DNA from: Rhodopseudomonas infernalis
GTDB taxonomy: Bacteria > Pseudomonadota > Alphaproteobacteria > Rhizobiales > Xanthobacteraceae
Direction of reading: 5' to 3'
Assembly (NCBI RefSeq): GCF_022271405.1
Contig: NZ_JAJNAL010000028.1
Location: 1-64,000, forward strand
DNA length: 64,000 nucleotides
In this document: one piece after another, positions 37,574 through 46,341 of the stretch
Layout of the letters: every line of letters begins with the position of its first letter
Numbering within the stretch: the first letter of the stretch is position 1
Position numbers and translations under genes: made by a program
The notes under the pieces: generated by a model
The model's input: the letters and a program-made list of their open reading frames with translations, nothing else
The model's database searches: none
What the model was told of the DNA's origin: nothing

Positions 37574-38464
37574 TCACGTCTTGATCTCGTCCTTGAGCCA
37601 ATCGACGAACCGGCGAAGATATCGGGGATCCGCCCGCGACGTCGGGTGAGCGAAGTACTTCTCGCCCTTCACGACAAGGTCAGGAAAAGGACAGGCGAGT
37701 TTCCATTCTGGCTGGCCGGGAAAGAACTCCTTGGGCGCCACGATCGAGCCCAATCCTTCGCGCACCGCATGCATCGCGACGAACATGTGGTCGAAACGGT
37801 GACCGCCTTCGAAAACATGGTCGCGCAGGCCTGCCTTCTGCAGCCACGCCTCCCAGTGCCCCGGCCGCGTTGACGACGTGATCAGCGGAAACGCCAGAAG
37901 ATCCTCCGGCTTGTCGACGGGACTCGTCTGAAGCAGATCCAGGCTGCAGACCGGCGTCAGGTTCTCTTCAAGCAACGCCGTCGACGCTTTCGCATGCCCT
38001 CCGATCCTTTCGCTGCTGCCCCGCGTGATCAGCAGATCGTGTGAGGACACGTCCGGCGTTTGTCCGGTCATGCGCGTCGAAATCCAGACCGACAGATCGG
38101 GATTCGCCATTTCGAACCGTTTGAGCCGCGGCATCAGAAAGTACATGGCGAAGGTCGATGGCGCCTCGACCGCCAGCACCGCCTTGCTGCGGCGGCGTCG
38201 GACATAGTGGCAGGCAGCTTCGATGTCGCGAAACGATTGGCTCAGTTGCTCGGCCAGGACCCTGCCGTAGGGCGTGAGCGCCAGACTGCGACCCTCGCGC
38301 GTGAAAACCTGTTGTCCCAGCCAGTCCTCCAGCAATCGCACCTGCTTGCTGACGGCGCCGTGGGTGACCCCGAGTTCTTCGGCGGCCGCGCTCAGACTGT
38401 CGCTGCGCGCCGCGACCGCGAACGCCCGAAGCGCAACCAGCGGCAGTTCTCGTTCTTTCACCAT
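37574..38464 (-). CDS. LysR-family regulator, GcvA type, facing phnA
   Basis: 296 aa. The N-terminal winged helix-turn-helix is at residues 8-66 (LSAAAEELGVTHGAVSKQVRLLED), followed by a substrate-binding domain from about 90. The opening ELPLVALRAFAVAARSDSLSAAA is typical of the GcvA/AmpR branch. It is divergent from phnA with about 155 bases between. In Pseudomonas fluorescens a LysR protein, PhnR, activates phosphonoacetate genes, so this is probably the local activator. No operator was identified with certainty. Confidence 0.85.
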   Translation of the reverse strand: MVKERELPLVALRAFAVAARSDSLSAAAEELGVTHGAVSKQVRLLEDWLGQQVFTREGRSLALTPYGRVLAEQLSQSFRDIEAACHYVRRRRSKAVLAVEAPSTFAMYFLMPRLKRFEMANPDLSVWISTRMTGQTPDVSSHDLLITRGSSERIGGHAKASTALLEENLTPVCSLDLLQTSPVDKPEDLLAFPLITSSTRPGHWEAWLQKAGLRDHVFEGGHRFDHMFVAMHAVREGLGSIVAPKEFFPGQPEWKLACPFPDLVVKGEKYFAHPTSRADPRYLRRFVDWLKDEIKT

Positions 38465-38620
38465 GACCTCCGTGTGACGATAGCGACCAGCAGCGGCGCC
38501 TTATGGACGACTTTTACTCACATATCTGTAGGTTTTATTCGATCGATTCTCACACTTTCACCGACTACCACCGGGGCCGAGCCGACACGAATGGCGGCGC
38601 CCAGCACCCGGATGAACATC

Positions 38621-39886
38621 ATGACGACCCCTTCTCAATCCGACAGTTCGCAAACTCTGATCGAGGCCAACGGCCGCAGCTATGCCGTGCCCGAACGGCC
38701 CGTCGTCGTGATCTGTCTGGACGGCTTCGACCCCGATTATCTGGACCGCGGACTTGCCGATGGCGTGCTGCCGACCATCGCCGCGGTTCAGTCGGCCGGC
38801 TATGTCGGCACGGCGCTGGCTACGGTGCCGACGACCACCAACACCAACAACACCTCGATCGTCACCGGGGTCTCCCCCGCGATCCACGGCATTAACGGCA
38901 ACTACTATCTCGATGCCGAGACCGGTGAAGAGATCATGGTGACGGACGCCCGGCGGCTGCGCTGCGGCACCATTCTCGGGGCAATGAGCAAGGCGGGTGT
39001 ACGGACCGCGGTGGTCACTGCCAAGGACAAGCTGCTGAAGGTGCTCGCCTACGAAATGGACGGGATCGCCTTCTCATCCGAACACCCCAACGCCGCCGAT
39101 CTCACCGCGCTCGGCTTCAAAAGCGGTGAAGACATGGTGGGCCGCGCGAAGCCGGATCAATATTCAGCCGACCTCTCGCTGTTCGCGCTGGACGCCGGCA
39201 TCAAGCTGTTGGAAACGGCCAGGCCCGATCTGATGTATCTGTCGACGTCGGACTATGTGCAGCACAAGTACGAGCCGGGCGATCCGGAATCGAATGCCTT
39301 CCACACGGCGGTCGACGGCCGCATCGCGCGACTGATCGAACTCGGCGCAACCGTCGCACTAACCGCCGATCACGGCATGGCGGACAAGTCGGATGCCGAT
39401 GGACGGCCGAACGTCGTCTATCTCGAGGACGCGCTGAACGAGAAGTTCGGTGCCGGCGTCGCGCGGGTGATCTGTCCGATTGCCGATCCATTCGTTCGTC
39501 ATCACGGCGCGCTCGGCGGCTTCGTGCGCGTCCATCTGCTCAAGCCCTGCGACGTCAAAGCGATGATGACCTATGCGCGATCGCTGCCCGGCGTCGAGCT
39601 GGTGCTCGATCGCGCCACGGTGTGCGAGCGCTACCAGTTGCCGCCGGATCGCGAGGGCGACTTCGCGGTGTTCACCGATCGCGCAACGGTGGTGGGCGCG
39701 CGGCGTGAAGACCACGACCTCTCGGCCCTCGGCAACCACCGCTTGCGCTCGCATGGCGGGCTCGGCGAGCAGCGGGTGCCTTTTTTGCTGTCGCGCCCGC
39801 TCACGCGTGGCTACCGCGAGCGCGCGGAAACCGGCGTGCTGCGCAACTATGACATCTTCGACTTCGTCCTGAACGGCGTCGAATAA
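38621..39886 (+). CDS. phnA: Phosphonoacetate hydrolase
   Basis: 421 aa from the ATG at 38621; ATGs at 38612 and 38591 are in frame and cannot be excluded. It hydrolyses the C-P bond of phosphonoacetate to acetate and phosphate. Alkaline-phosphatase superfamily with two zincs: Asp34 (CLDGFDPDY), the nucleophile Thr within TTTNTNNTS (residues 71-79), the pairs SDYVQH and ADHGMAD, and the C-terminal HGGLGEQ His are all present. It lies 32 bases before a PstS-like gene and faces a LysR gene, giving a compact phosphonate-use module inside the hopanoid locus. Confidence 0.88.
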   Translation: MTTPSQSDSSQTLIEANGRSYAVPERPVVVICLDGFDPDYLDRGLADGVLPTIAAVQSAGYVGTALATVPTTTNTNNTSIVTGVSPAIHGINGNYYLDAETGEEIMVTDARRLRCGTILGAMSKAGVRTAVVTAKDKLLKVLAYEMDGIAFSSEHPNAADLTALGFKSGEDMVGRAKPDQYSADLSLFALDAGIKLLETARPDLMYLSTSDYVQHKYEPGDPESNAFHTAVDGRIARLIELGATVALTADHGMADKSDADGRPNVVYLEDALNEKFGAGVARVICPIADPFVRHHGALGGFVRVHLLKPCDVKAMMTYARSLPGVELVLDRATVCERYQLPPDREGDFAVFTDRATVVGARREDHDLSALGNHRLRSHGGLGEQRVPFLLSRPLTRGYRERAETGVLRNYDIFDFVLNGVE

Positions 39887-39918
39887 TCGCTTCATCGGCA
39901 AGTCAAAGGAAAACGGAC

Positions 39919-40923
39919 ATGCGTGCACTTCGCATCGGCATGGTGGCGCTCGCCATCACCGCGGCCGGCCTCTGCGCCGGCCACACCGAGACGTCGGTGA
40001 TGGGAACCGGGTCGGCCTTCGCCGCTCCGATCTATCTCAAGTGGGGAGAACAACAAAGGTCGACCACGGGGCTTGCGATCAACTATCAGCCGTCTGGATC
40101 CTCCATCGGGCAGCTCCAGGTCCTGAAAGGTCTGACGGACTTCGGCGCGTCCGACGTCCCGATGGACGATAGCAAGCTTAAGGAGGGCGACATCCTGCAG
40201 TTTCCCACCGTCGCCGGCGGCTATGCGATCGTGGTCAACATTCCCGGTGTTGCGCACGGCCAACTCCGGCTCACCGCGCCGGTCCTTGCCGACATCTTCA
40301 TGGGGCGCATTGCGTCGTGGGACGACGAACGGATCGTGGCGCTCAATCCCGGTCTCGGCCTGCCCAAGCTTGCGATCTCGCTACTCTATCATGCGGGCGG
40401 ATCGGGCGGCACCTACGCGATCTCCCGATATCTTTCCAAGACCAGCGACGTCTGGCGGGACAGGATGGGGATCGGCATGACACTGAATTGGCCGGTCGGG
40501 GCCGGCGTCAAGGGCAGCTACGGCGCAGCGTCGACCGTGCCGATGACCACCGGCGGGATCGGCTATGCCGAACTCTCCTATGTCCTCGCCAATAATCTGG
40601 CGACCGTTCAATTGCAGAACAAGGCGGGCCGGTTCGTCCTTCCGAACGGCGATACGTTCGCGGCCGCCGCCCAGAATGGCGATTGGTCCGTGCCGAACTA
40701 TGCCGTCGATCTCACCGATATGCCGGGCGAACAATCCTGGCCGATCGTCACGGCGACCTTCGTGCTTGTCCCCCGAAGCCCAGCCAAAGTCGCAACGTCC
40801 GCTGCCGCCCTGCGATTCTTCAAATGGGCCTTGGCGCATGGCGACGGCATGGCCCGGTCGATGCAGTTCGTTCCTCTACCAAGCAAAGTCAAAGCTGATA
40901 TTCTGAAGACCCTCAGGAATTGA
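39919..40923 (+). CDS. PstS-like periplasmic phosphate-binding protein
   Basis: 334 aa. The signal peptide is at residues 1-21 (MVALAITAAGLCAG). The start of the mature protein matches PstS: GTGSAFAAPIYLKWGE, GLAINYQPSGSSIGQLQVLKG, and TDFGASDVPM. Further phosphate-site segments are YHAGGSGGTYAISRYLS and TTGGIGYAELSY. The ATG has AAAGGA 8 bases upstream. No pstC, pstA, pstB or phoU follows, so it is an orphan binding protein, perhaps catching the phosphate freed by PhnA or binding phosphonate itself. A strong terminator follows. Confidence 0.88.
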   Translation: MRALRIGMVALAITAAGLCAGHTETSVMGTGSAFAAPIYLKWGEQQRSTTGLAINYQPSGSSIGQLQVLKGLTDFGASDVPMDDSKLKEGDILQFPTVAGGYAIVVNIPGVAHGQLRLTAPVLADIFMGRIASWDDERIVALNPGLGLPKLAISLLYHAGGSGGTYAISRYLSKTSDVWRDRMGIGMTLNWPVGAGVKGSYGAASTVPMTTGGIGYAELSYVLANNLATVQLQNKAGRFVLPNGDTFAAAAQNGDWSVPNYAVDLTDMPGEQSWPIVTATFVLVPRSPAKVATSAAALRFFKWALAHGDGMARSMQFVPLPSKVKADILKTLRN

Positions 40924-40942
40924 ACTGCAGCACGGTCAAAAT

Positions 40943-40970
40943 AAAAGCGCGGCCCGCAGGCCGCGCTTTT
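40943..40970. terminator. Bidirectional terminator between pstS-like gene and hpnH
   Basis: A perfect 12-base stem (AAAAGCGCGGCC with GGCCGCGCTTTT) around CGCA. The T run on the plus strand serves the pstS-like gene and the matching A run gives a T run on the minus strand for hpnH, which ends at 40993. Confidence 0.93.
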
Positions 40971-40992
40971 TGTCTATCAGCCGTGCCGGCAA

Positions 40993-42153
40993 TCAGGCCG
41001 CGGTGGAGGCTTGCGGCTGGCGCTTGTCCTTGGCTTCCGCCGCCTCGTCGCGGCGGATCTCCGTCAGCGTCTTCTGCACCTGCTCGGCGAAGATGTACTG
41101 AGCCGGCCGCTGCTTCGACAGATCGATTTCCGGCGCCATCGGGCCCGAGGTCCGGATGCCGCGGATCGCCACCCAGGCAGCCTTCAGCGGGTTATTGAGC
41201 GACGCCGCTGCGGCGGTCGGCTCGTAGCCGCAATGCGCCATGCAGTCTGCGCACTTCTCGTACTTGCCGGTGCCGTAAGTTTCCCAGTCGGTGGTCTCCA
41301 TCAGCTCCTTGAAGGTCTTGGTGTAGCCTTCACCGAGCAGATAGCAGGGCTTCTGCCAGCCGAAGATGTTACGGGCCGGCATGCCCCACGGCGTGCACTC
41401 GAACTCCTGATTTCCCGCCAGGAAGTCCAGGAATAGCCCCGAGTGCATAAAATTCCACTTCTTGCCCTTGCCGCGCGCGAACACGTCGCGGAACAGGTTC
41501 TTGGTCTTTTCGCGGTTCAGGAAGTGCTCCTGATCCGGCGCGCGCTCATAAGCGTAGCCCGGCGACATCGAAACGCCGACGCCGAGTTCCGCTGTGAAGT
41601 CGAGGAATTTGGCGATCTCTTCGGCCGGATGGTTGTCGAAGATCGTGGCGTTGACGTTGACGGCGAAGCCGCGCGCCTTGGCAGCCTTGATCGCCGACAC
41701 GGCGCGATCGAACACGCCCTTCTGCGACACCGCCTGATCGTGGTGCTGCTTCAGGCCGTCGAGGTGCACCGAGAAGAACAAATAGGGCGAGGGCTCGAAC
41801 AGATCGAGCTTCTTCTCCAGCAGCAGCGCGTTGGTGCACAGCGACACGAACTTCTTGCGCGCCACCAGGCCGCGCACGATCTCGCCGATCTCCTTGTGGA
41901 TCAGCGGCTCGCCGCCCGGGATCGCGACCATCGGCGCACCGCATTCCTCGGCGGCGTCCCAGCATTCCTGCGCGGTCATGCGGCGGTTCAGAATCGCATC
42001 CGGGTAATCGATCTTGCCGCAGCCGACGCAGGCCAGGTTGCAGCGGAACAGCGGTTCGAGCATCAGCACCAGCGGGTAACGCTTGCGCCCCAGCAGCTTC
42101 TGCTTGAGCAGGTAGCCGCCGATCACGAGCTCCTTGTGAAACGGTATTGCCAT
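40993..42153 (-). CDS. hpnH: Adenosylhopane synthase (radical SAM)
   Basis: 386 aa from the ATG at 42153, with AGAGAAG 8 bases upstream; a TTG at 42177 is less likely. It joins a 5'-deoxyadenosyl group to hopene, the first step of side-chain extension. The iron-sulfur/SAM motif is Cys38-x3-Cys42-x2-Cys45 (FRCNLACVGCG). GGEP follows at about residue 85, and the C-terminal domain has further Cys (YEKCADCMAHCGYEP). ispH lies 40 bases upstream on the same strand. It is separated from hpnG by the phosphonate and peptidase genes. Confidence 0.94.
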   Translation of the reverse strand: MAIPFHKELVIGGYLLKQKLLGRKRYPLVLMLEPLFRCNLACVGCGKIDYPDAILNRRMTAQECWDAAEECGAPMVAIPGGEPLIHKEIGEIVRGLVARKKFVSLCTNALLLEKKLDLFEPSPYLFFSVHLDGLKQHHDQAVSQKGVFDRAVSAIKAAKARGFAVNVNATIFDNHPAEEIAKFLDFTAELGVGVSMSPGYAYERAPDQEHFLNREKTKNLFRDVFARGKGKKWNFMHSGLFLDFLAGNQEFECTPWGMPARNIFGWQKPCYLLGEGYTKTFKELMETTDWETYGTGKYEKCADCMAHCGYEPTAAAASLNNPLKAAWVAIRGIRTSGPMAPEIDLSKQRPAQYIFAEQVQKTLTEIRRDEAAEAKDKRQPQASTAA

Positions 42154-42193
42154 TACGTGTACTTCTCTTTCATTCAAATCGTCGGTGTGCGGA

Positions 42194-43138
42194 TCAGGCC
42201 GTCGCCAGTTCCGCGGGCAGGACGAACTCGATGTTTTCTTCGCGGCCCGGAAGCATCGAGACCGTCACCGGTACGATCCGGCGCAGCGCCTCGATGACGT
42301 CGTCCACCAACACTTCGGGAGCGGACGCACCGGCGGTGATTCCCACCGCCTTCTTGCCTGCGAGCCATTCCGGGTTCAGCTCGCTGCCGTCGGCAATCAG
42401 ATAACTCGCGATGCCGGCTTCGGTACCGATTTCCCGCAGCCGATTCGAGTTGGAACTGTTATTTGCGCCGACCACCAGGATCAGGTCGACCAGCTTGCTC
42501 ATGTCGCGCACCGCTGACTGCCGGTTTTGCGTAGCATAGCAGATATCGCGGGTATCGGGGCCCTGGATATCCGAGAATCGCTTTGAAAGCGCCGCGATGA
42601 TGTCCTTGGTGTCGTCGACGCTGAGGGTGGTCTGGGTGATGTAGGCCACCGGGGTGTCGGACGGCAGCGTCAGCGACGCCACGTCCTGCAGATTCTGCAC
42701 CAACAGCACCGGGCCGGGAACCTGGCCCATCGTACCGACAACCTCTGGATGGCCTGCGTGGCCGATCAGGATCAGGGTCCGGCCCTTGGAGGTATAACGC
42801 TTGCCCTGGTTGTGAACCTTGGTCACAAGCGGGCAGGTGGCATTGAGCACCGGAAGGTCGCGGGCAGCAGCCTCTTCTTCGACGCTACGGGCGACGCCAT
42901 GGGCACTGAACACCGTCACGGCCTTCGGCGGCACCTCGGACAGGTCCTCGACGAAGATCGCACCCTTTGCCTTCAGGCTCTCGACCACGTATTTGTTGTG
43001 CACGATTTCGTGTCGCACATAGACCGGCGGGCCATATTTTTCCAGCGCGCGTTCGACGATCTCGATCGCACGAACGACGCCTGCACAGAATCCACGAGGC
43101 TGGGCTAGAAACACTTCGAGAGGGCGAACGTCAGACAA
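42194..43138 (-). CDS. ispH: 4-hydroxy-3-methylbut-2-enyl diphosphate reductase
   Basis: 314 aa. The last enzyme of the methylerythritol phosphate pathway; it produces isopentenyl and dimethylallyl diphosphate using an iron-sulfur cluster. Cluster ligands Cys18 (PRGFCAGV), Cys102 (NATCPLV) and Cys200 ([11 protein letters not shown]) are intact, and the substrate residues of [10 protein letters not shown] and NNSSNSNRL are present. It is first in the leftward pair with hpnH, so precursor supply and side-chain addition share a promoter. It may be a second ispH copy dedicated to hopanoids; that cannot be judged from this window. Confidence 0.95.
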   Translation of the reverse strand: MSDVRPLEVFLAQPRGFCAGVVRAIEIVERALEKYGPPVYVRHEIVHNKYVVESLKAKGAIFVEDLSEVPPKAVTVFSAHGVARSVEEEAAARDLPVLNATCPLVTKVHNQGKRYTSKGRTLILIGHAGHPEVVGTMGQVPGPVLLVQNLQDVASLTLPSDTPVAYITQTTLSVDDTKDIIAALSKRFSDIQGPDTRDICYATQNRQSAVRDMSKLVDLILVVGANNSSNSNRLREIGTEAGIASYLIADGSELNPEWLAGKKAVGITAGASAPEVLVDDVIEALRRIVPVTVSMLPGREENIEFVLPAELATA

Positions 43139-43432
43139 AGGGCACCACGCTCATGATTGTTCTGTCTCCGGCGATTTTAACGGTAAATCCCATACCACAT
43201 CTAGTCGGTACGGTGACACCCACATCGCTGGGACGCAGGGTTCCCACGGGCGCCCTGTGAAAACGCGCTTGGCAATCCAATCTGTTGAGATTACTTCCGG
43301 CCACGACGCCCGCGGGCTTCATGGGTCTTTCGAGTTTTGGTCGCTGGAACCACAGAGACCGTTCGATCGTCTTTCGATCCCCGGCAGAGCCGCCGCATTC
43401 TAGGCCAGCCGATAGCAATAGAAAGAGCAAAT
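43139..43432. other. Divergent promoter region ispH / hpnN
   Basis: About 290 bases between divergent ispH-hpnH and hpnN. It must hold both promoters. GGAAC at 43346 followed after 17 bases by CGTC resembles a weak EcfG site towards hpnN, but the -10 does not match well. Nothing else was recognised. Confidence 0.45.
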
Positions 43433-46039
43433 GTGCTGAAAAGTGCCGTCGTTTCCGTTGTCAAAGCCAGCACCCGGTTTGCATCTATTACTGTCGCGAT
43501 TGGAGTACTCCTGGCCATCGCAAGTGGCTTCTATACTTTCAAACACTTCGGCATCAACACCGATATCAATCATTTGATCTCGGAGGATCTGGACTGGCGC
43601 AAGCGTGATATCGCGTTCGAGAAGGCGTTCGACCAGGAAAGACTGATCCTCACGGTGGTGGAGGCTCCGACGCCGGAGTTTGCCAACGCCGCGGCGGCCG
43701 CTTTGTTTCAAAAATTATCCAGCAATAACAAAAACTTCGAATCGGTGAAGCGGCTCGGCGGCGGGCCGTTTTTCGACCGGAACGGCCTGCTGTTCATCCC
43801 GACCGAAGAGGTCGCGAAGGTCACCGGGCAATTCCAGTCCGCGGTGCCGCTGATCGAGATCATGGCCGGTGATCCCAGCATTCGCGGCCTGACGGCCGCC
43901 CTGGAGACCGGTCTGATCGGTGTGAAGCGTGGCCAAGCCAGCCTTGATGGTGCCGCGGCACCGTTCAATGTGATCAGCCAGACGGTCGAGGATGTGCTGG
44001 CCAATCGCCCGGCCTTCTTCTCCTGGCGCGGCTTGAGCAGCCCGGAACCGCTGACCGAAGGCGACAAGCGGCAGTTCATCGAGATCAAGCCGATCCTGGA
44101 CTTCCAGGCGCTGGAGCCCGGCAAGGACGCCACGGACGCGATCCGGCAGGCCGCCGCCGATCTCAAGCTCGAGCAGGAATTTGGTGCCCACGTGCGGCTG
44201 ACCGGCCCGGTGCCGATTGCCAACGAGGAATTCGCCACCGTCAAGGACGGCGCCGTGGTCAACGGCATCGGCACGGTGCTGGTGGTGCTGTTCATCCTGT
44301 GGCTGGCGCTGCATTCCGGAAAGATCATCTTTGCCGTGGCCGCCAACCTGTTCATCGGCCTGGCCATCACGACCGCTGTCGGGCTGATGCTGGTGGATTC
44401 GCTGAACCTGCTGTCGATCGCCTTTGCGGTGCTGTTCGTCGGTCTCGGGGTCGATTTCGGGATCCAATACAGCGTCCGCTACAGGTCGGAACGCCACAAG
44501 GCCGGCGACCTGGACAAGGCGCTGGTGCAGGCGGCGGACTATTCGGCCGTGCCGCTGTCGCTTGCGGCGATGTCGACCACCGCCGGGTTCCTGTCGTTCC
44601 TGCCGACCTCCTATAAGGGGATCTCGGAACTCGGCGAGATTGCCGGCGCCGGCATGGCGATCGCGTTTCTCACCAGCATCACGGTGCTGCCGGCGCTCAT
44701 CAAGCTGCTGAATCCGCGCGGCGAGAAGGAGCCGCTCGGCTACGCCTTCCTGGCGCCGCTCGACCATTTCCTCGAGAAGCACCGGATCGCGATCATTGCC
44801 GGCACCATCGGCGTGTCGCTCGCCGGCCTGCCGCTGCTGTACTACATGCAGTTCGACTTCAACCCGATCAACCTGCGCAACCCGAAGGTCGAGTCGATCG
44901 CCACCTTCCTGGATTTGCGGCGGGATCCCAACACCGGCGCCAATGCGGTCAATGTGATGGCGCCGAACGAGCAGGGGGCCCGGACGATCGAGGCCAAGAT
45001 GGCCAAGCTGCCGGAAGTGTCGCGCACCCTGTCGCTCGATACCTTCGTGCCGGCCGACCAGCCCGCCAAGCTGAAGCTGATCCAGGCCGGCGCCAAGGTG
45101 CTGCAGCCGGCGCTCAATCCGGACCAGGTCGATGCTCCGCCGACCGACAAGGAAAACGTCGATTCGCTGAACAGCTCGGCGGAGGCGTTGCGCAAGACCG
45201 CCGGCGACGCCAGCGGGGCGGGGCCGGATGCCGCTCGGCGGCTGGCCAAGGCACTCGGCGCATTGGCGACGGCCGATGAGGCGACGCGAGAGCGTGCCCA
45301 GGCGGTGTTCGTCACACCGCTGAAGATCGCCTTCGACCAGCTCCGCAACATGCTGCAGGCCCAACAGGTGACGCTCGACAACCTGCCGCCGGATATCGTG
45401 TCGTCGTGGAAGACCAAGGACGGCCAGATCCGCGTCGAGGTCCTGCCGAACGGCGACCCGAATGACAACGACACGTTACGCAAGTTCGCCGCCGCGGTGC
45501 TGCAGGTCGAGCCGAATGCGATCGGCGGCCCGGTGTCGATCCTGAAGTCGGGCGACACCATCGTCGGATCGTTCATCCAGGCCGGCCTGTGGGCGCTGCT
45601 GTCGATCTCCCTGCTGCTGTGGATCACGCTGAAGCGCTTCACCGATGTCCTGCTGACGCTGGTTCCGCTCCTGGTGGCCGGCGCCGTGACGCTGGAAATC
45701 TGCGTGCTGATCGATCTGCCGCTGAACTTCGCCAATATCGTCGCGCTGCCATTGATGCTCGGCATCGGCGTGGCGTTCAAGATCTACTACGTCACGGCAT
45801 GGCGCGCGGGCCGCACTAATCTGCTGCAATCGGCGCTGACGCGAGCGATCTTCTTCAGCGCGCTGACCACCGCAACGGCGTTCGGGAGTCTGTGGCTGTC
45901 GAACCACCCCGGCACCGCCAGCATGGGCAAATTACTGGCTCTATCGCTGCTCACCACGCTCGGCGCGGTGCTGCTGTTCCAGCCGGCGCTGATGGGCAAG
46001 CCGCGGCACGTCGACGAGAGCGGCGACACCGACTTGTGA
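43433..46039 (+). CDS. hpnN: Hopanoid RND transporter
   Basis: 868 aa from a GTG at 43433; a longer reading from 43337 enters the promoter region. An RND/MMPL inner-membrane exporter that moves hopanoids to the outer membrane. One N-terminal helix (about 14-34), a periplasmic domain, helices at about 275-430, a second periplasmic domain with a helical AEALRKTAGDASGAG insert, and helices at about 715-855. Signature segments include LFVGLGVDFGIQYSVRYRSER and ANIVALPLMLGIGVAFKIYYV. hpnO follows after 302 bases. Confidence 0.93.
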   Translation: MLKSAVVSVVKASTRFASITVAIGVLLAIASGFYTFKHFGINTDINHLISEDLDWRKRDIAFEKAFDQERLILTVVEAPTPEFANAAAAALFQKLSSNNKNFESVKRLGGGPFFDRNGLLFIPTEEVAKVTGQFQSAVPLIEIMAGDPSIRGLTAALETGLIGVKRGQASLDGAAAPFNVISQTVEDVLANRPAFFSWRGLSSPEPLTEGDKRQFIEIKPILDFQALEPGKDATDAIRQAAADLKLEQEFGAHVRLTGPVPIANEEFATVKDGAVVNGIGTVLVVLFILWLALHSGKIIFAVAANLFIGLAITTAVGLMLVDSLNLLSIAFAVLFVGLGVDFGIQYSVRYRSERHKAGDLDKALVQAADYSAVPLSLAAMSTTAGFLSFLPTSYKGISELGEIAGAGMAIAFLTSITVLPALIKLLNPRGEKEPLGYAFLAPLDHFLEKHRIAIIAGTIGVSLAGLPLLYYMQFDFNPINLRNPKVESIATFLDLRRDPNTGANAVNVMAPNEQGARTIEAKMAKLPEVSRTLSLDTFVPADQPAKLKLIQAGAKVLQPALNPDQVDAPPTDKENVDSLNSSAEALRKTAGDASGAGPDAARRLAKALGALATADEATRERAQAVFVTPLKIAFDQLRNMLQAQQVTLDNLPPDIVSSWKTKDGQIRVEVLPNGDPNDNDTLRKFAAAVLQVEPNAIGGPVSILKSGDTIVGSFIQAGLWALLSISLLLWITLKRFTDVLLTLVPLLVAGAVTLEICVLIDLPLNFANIVALPLMLGIGVAFKIYYVTAWRAGRTNLLQSALTRAIFFSALTTATAFGSLWLSNHPGTASMGKLLALSLLTTLGAVLLFQPALMGKPRHVDESGDTDL

Positions 46040-46341
46040 GTCGCGCGGAGGTGCCATGCGGGCGTGGGGGAGGTGGATATTCCCCCGCAGCCGGCGGGCA
46101 AATCATGAAATACTGTGCAAAGGCTGGGCGCGTCCCGATTGACGCAGGGGCGTTGACGGGGCTGGCGCCTGACCGTCCGATCGGACTATACGTTCGTCGG
46201 GGCTTCGCTATCACGCCGAGGTCGCGTCCGCCGCAGATGGGCATGGCGAGCGCGCATCACCAGTCCGGAAACAAAGCCCGAGAGCGGCGCGCGCCTGCCT
46301 TTTGTATTGACGGCGCGTCCAACAAGCGACGTAAGTAGTCC
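46040..46341. other. Gene-free stretch between hpnN and hpnO
   Basis: About 300 bases. A GGGGGA/TCCCCC 6-base hairpin near 46064-46085 could be a weak end point for hpnN. No motif for a known regulator was recognised; an hpnO promoter is expected on the right. Confidence 0.45.

Noticed and set aside
43346-43371. EcfG-like motif before hpnN (GGAAC, 17 bases, CGTC)
   Set aside because: The -10 element deviates at a conserved base and the position relative to the GTG start is not convincing; kept only as a remark.
43715-45364. 549-codon open frame on the minus strand opposite hpnN
   Set aside because: Antisense shadow; low-complexity Arg/Gln/His-rich product.
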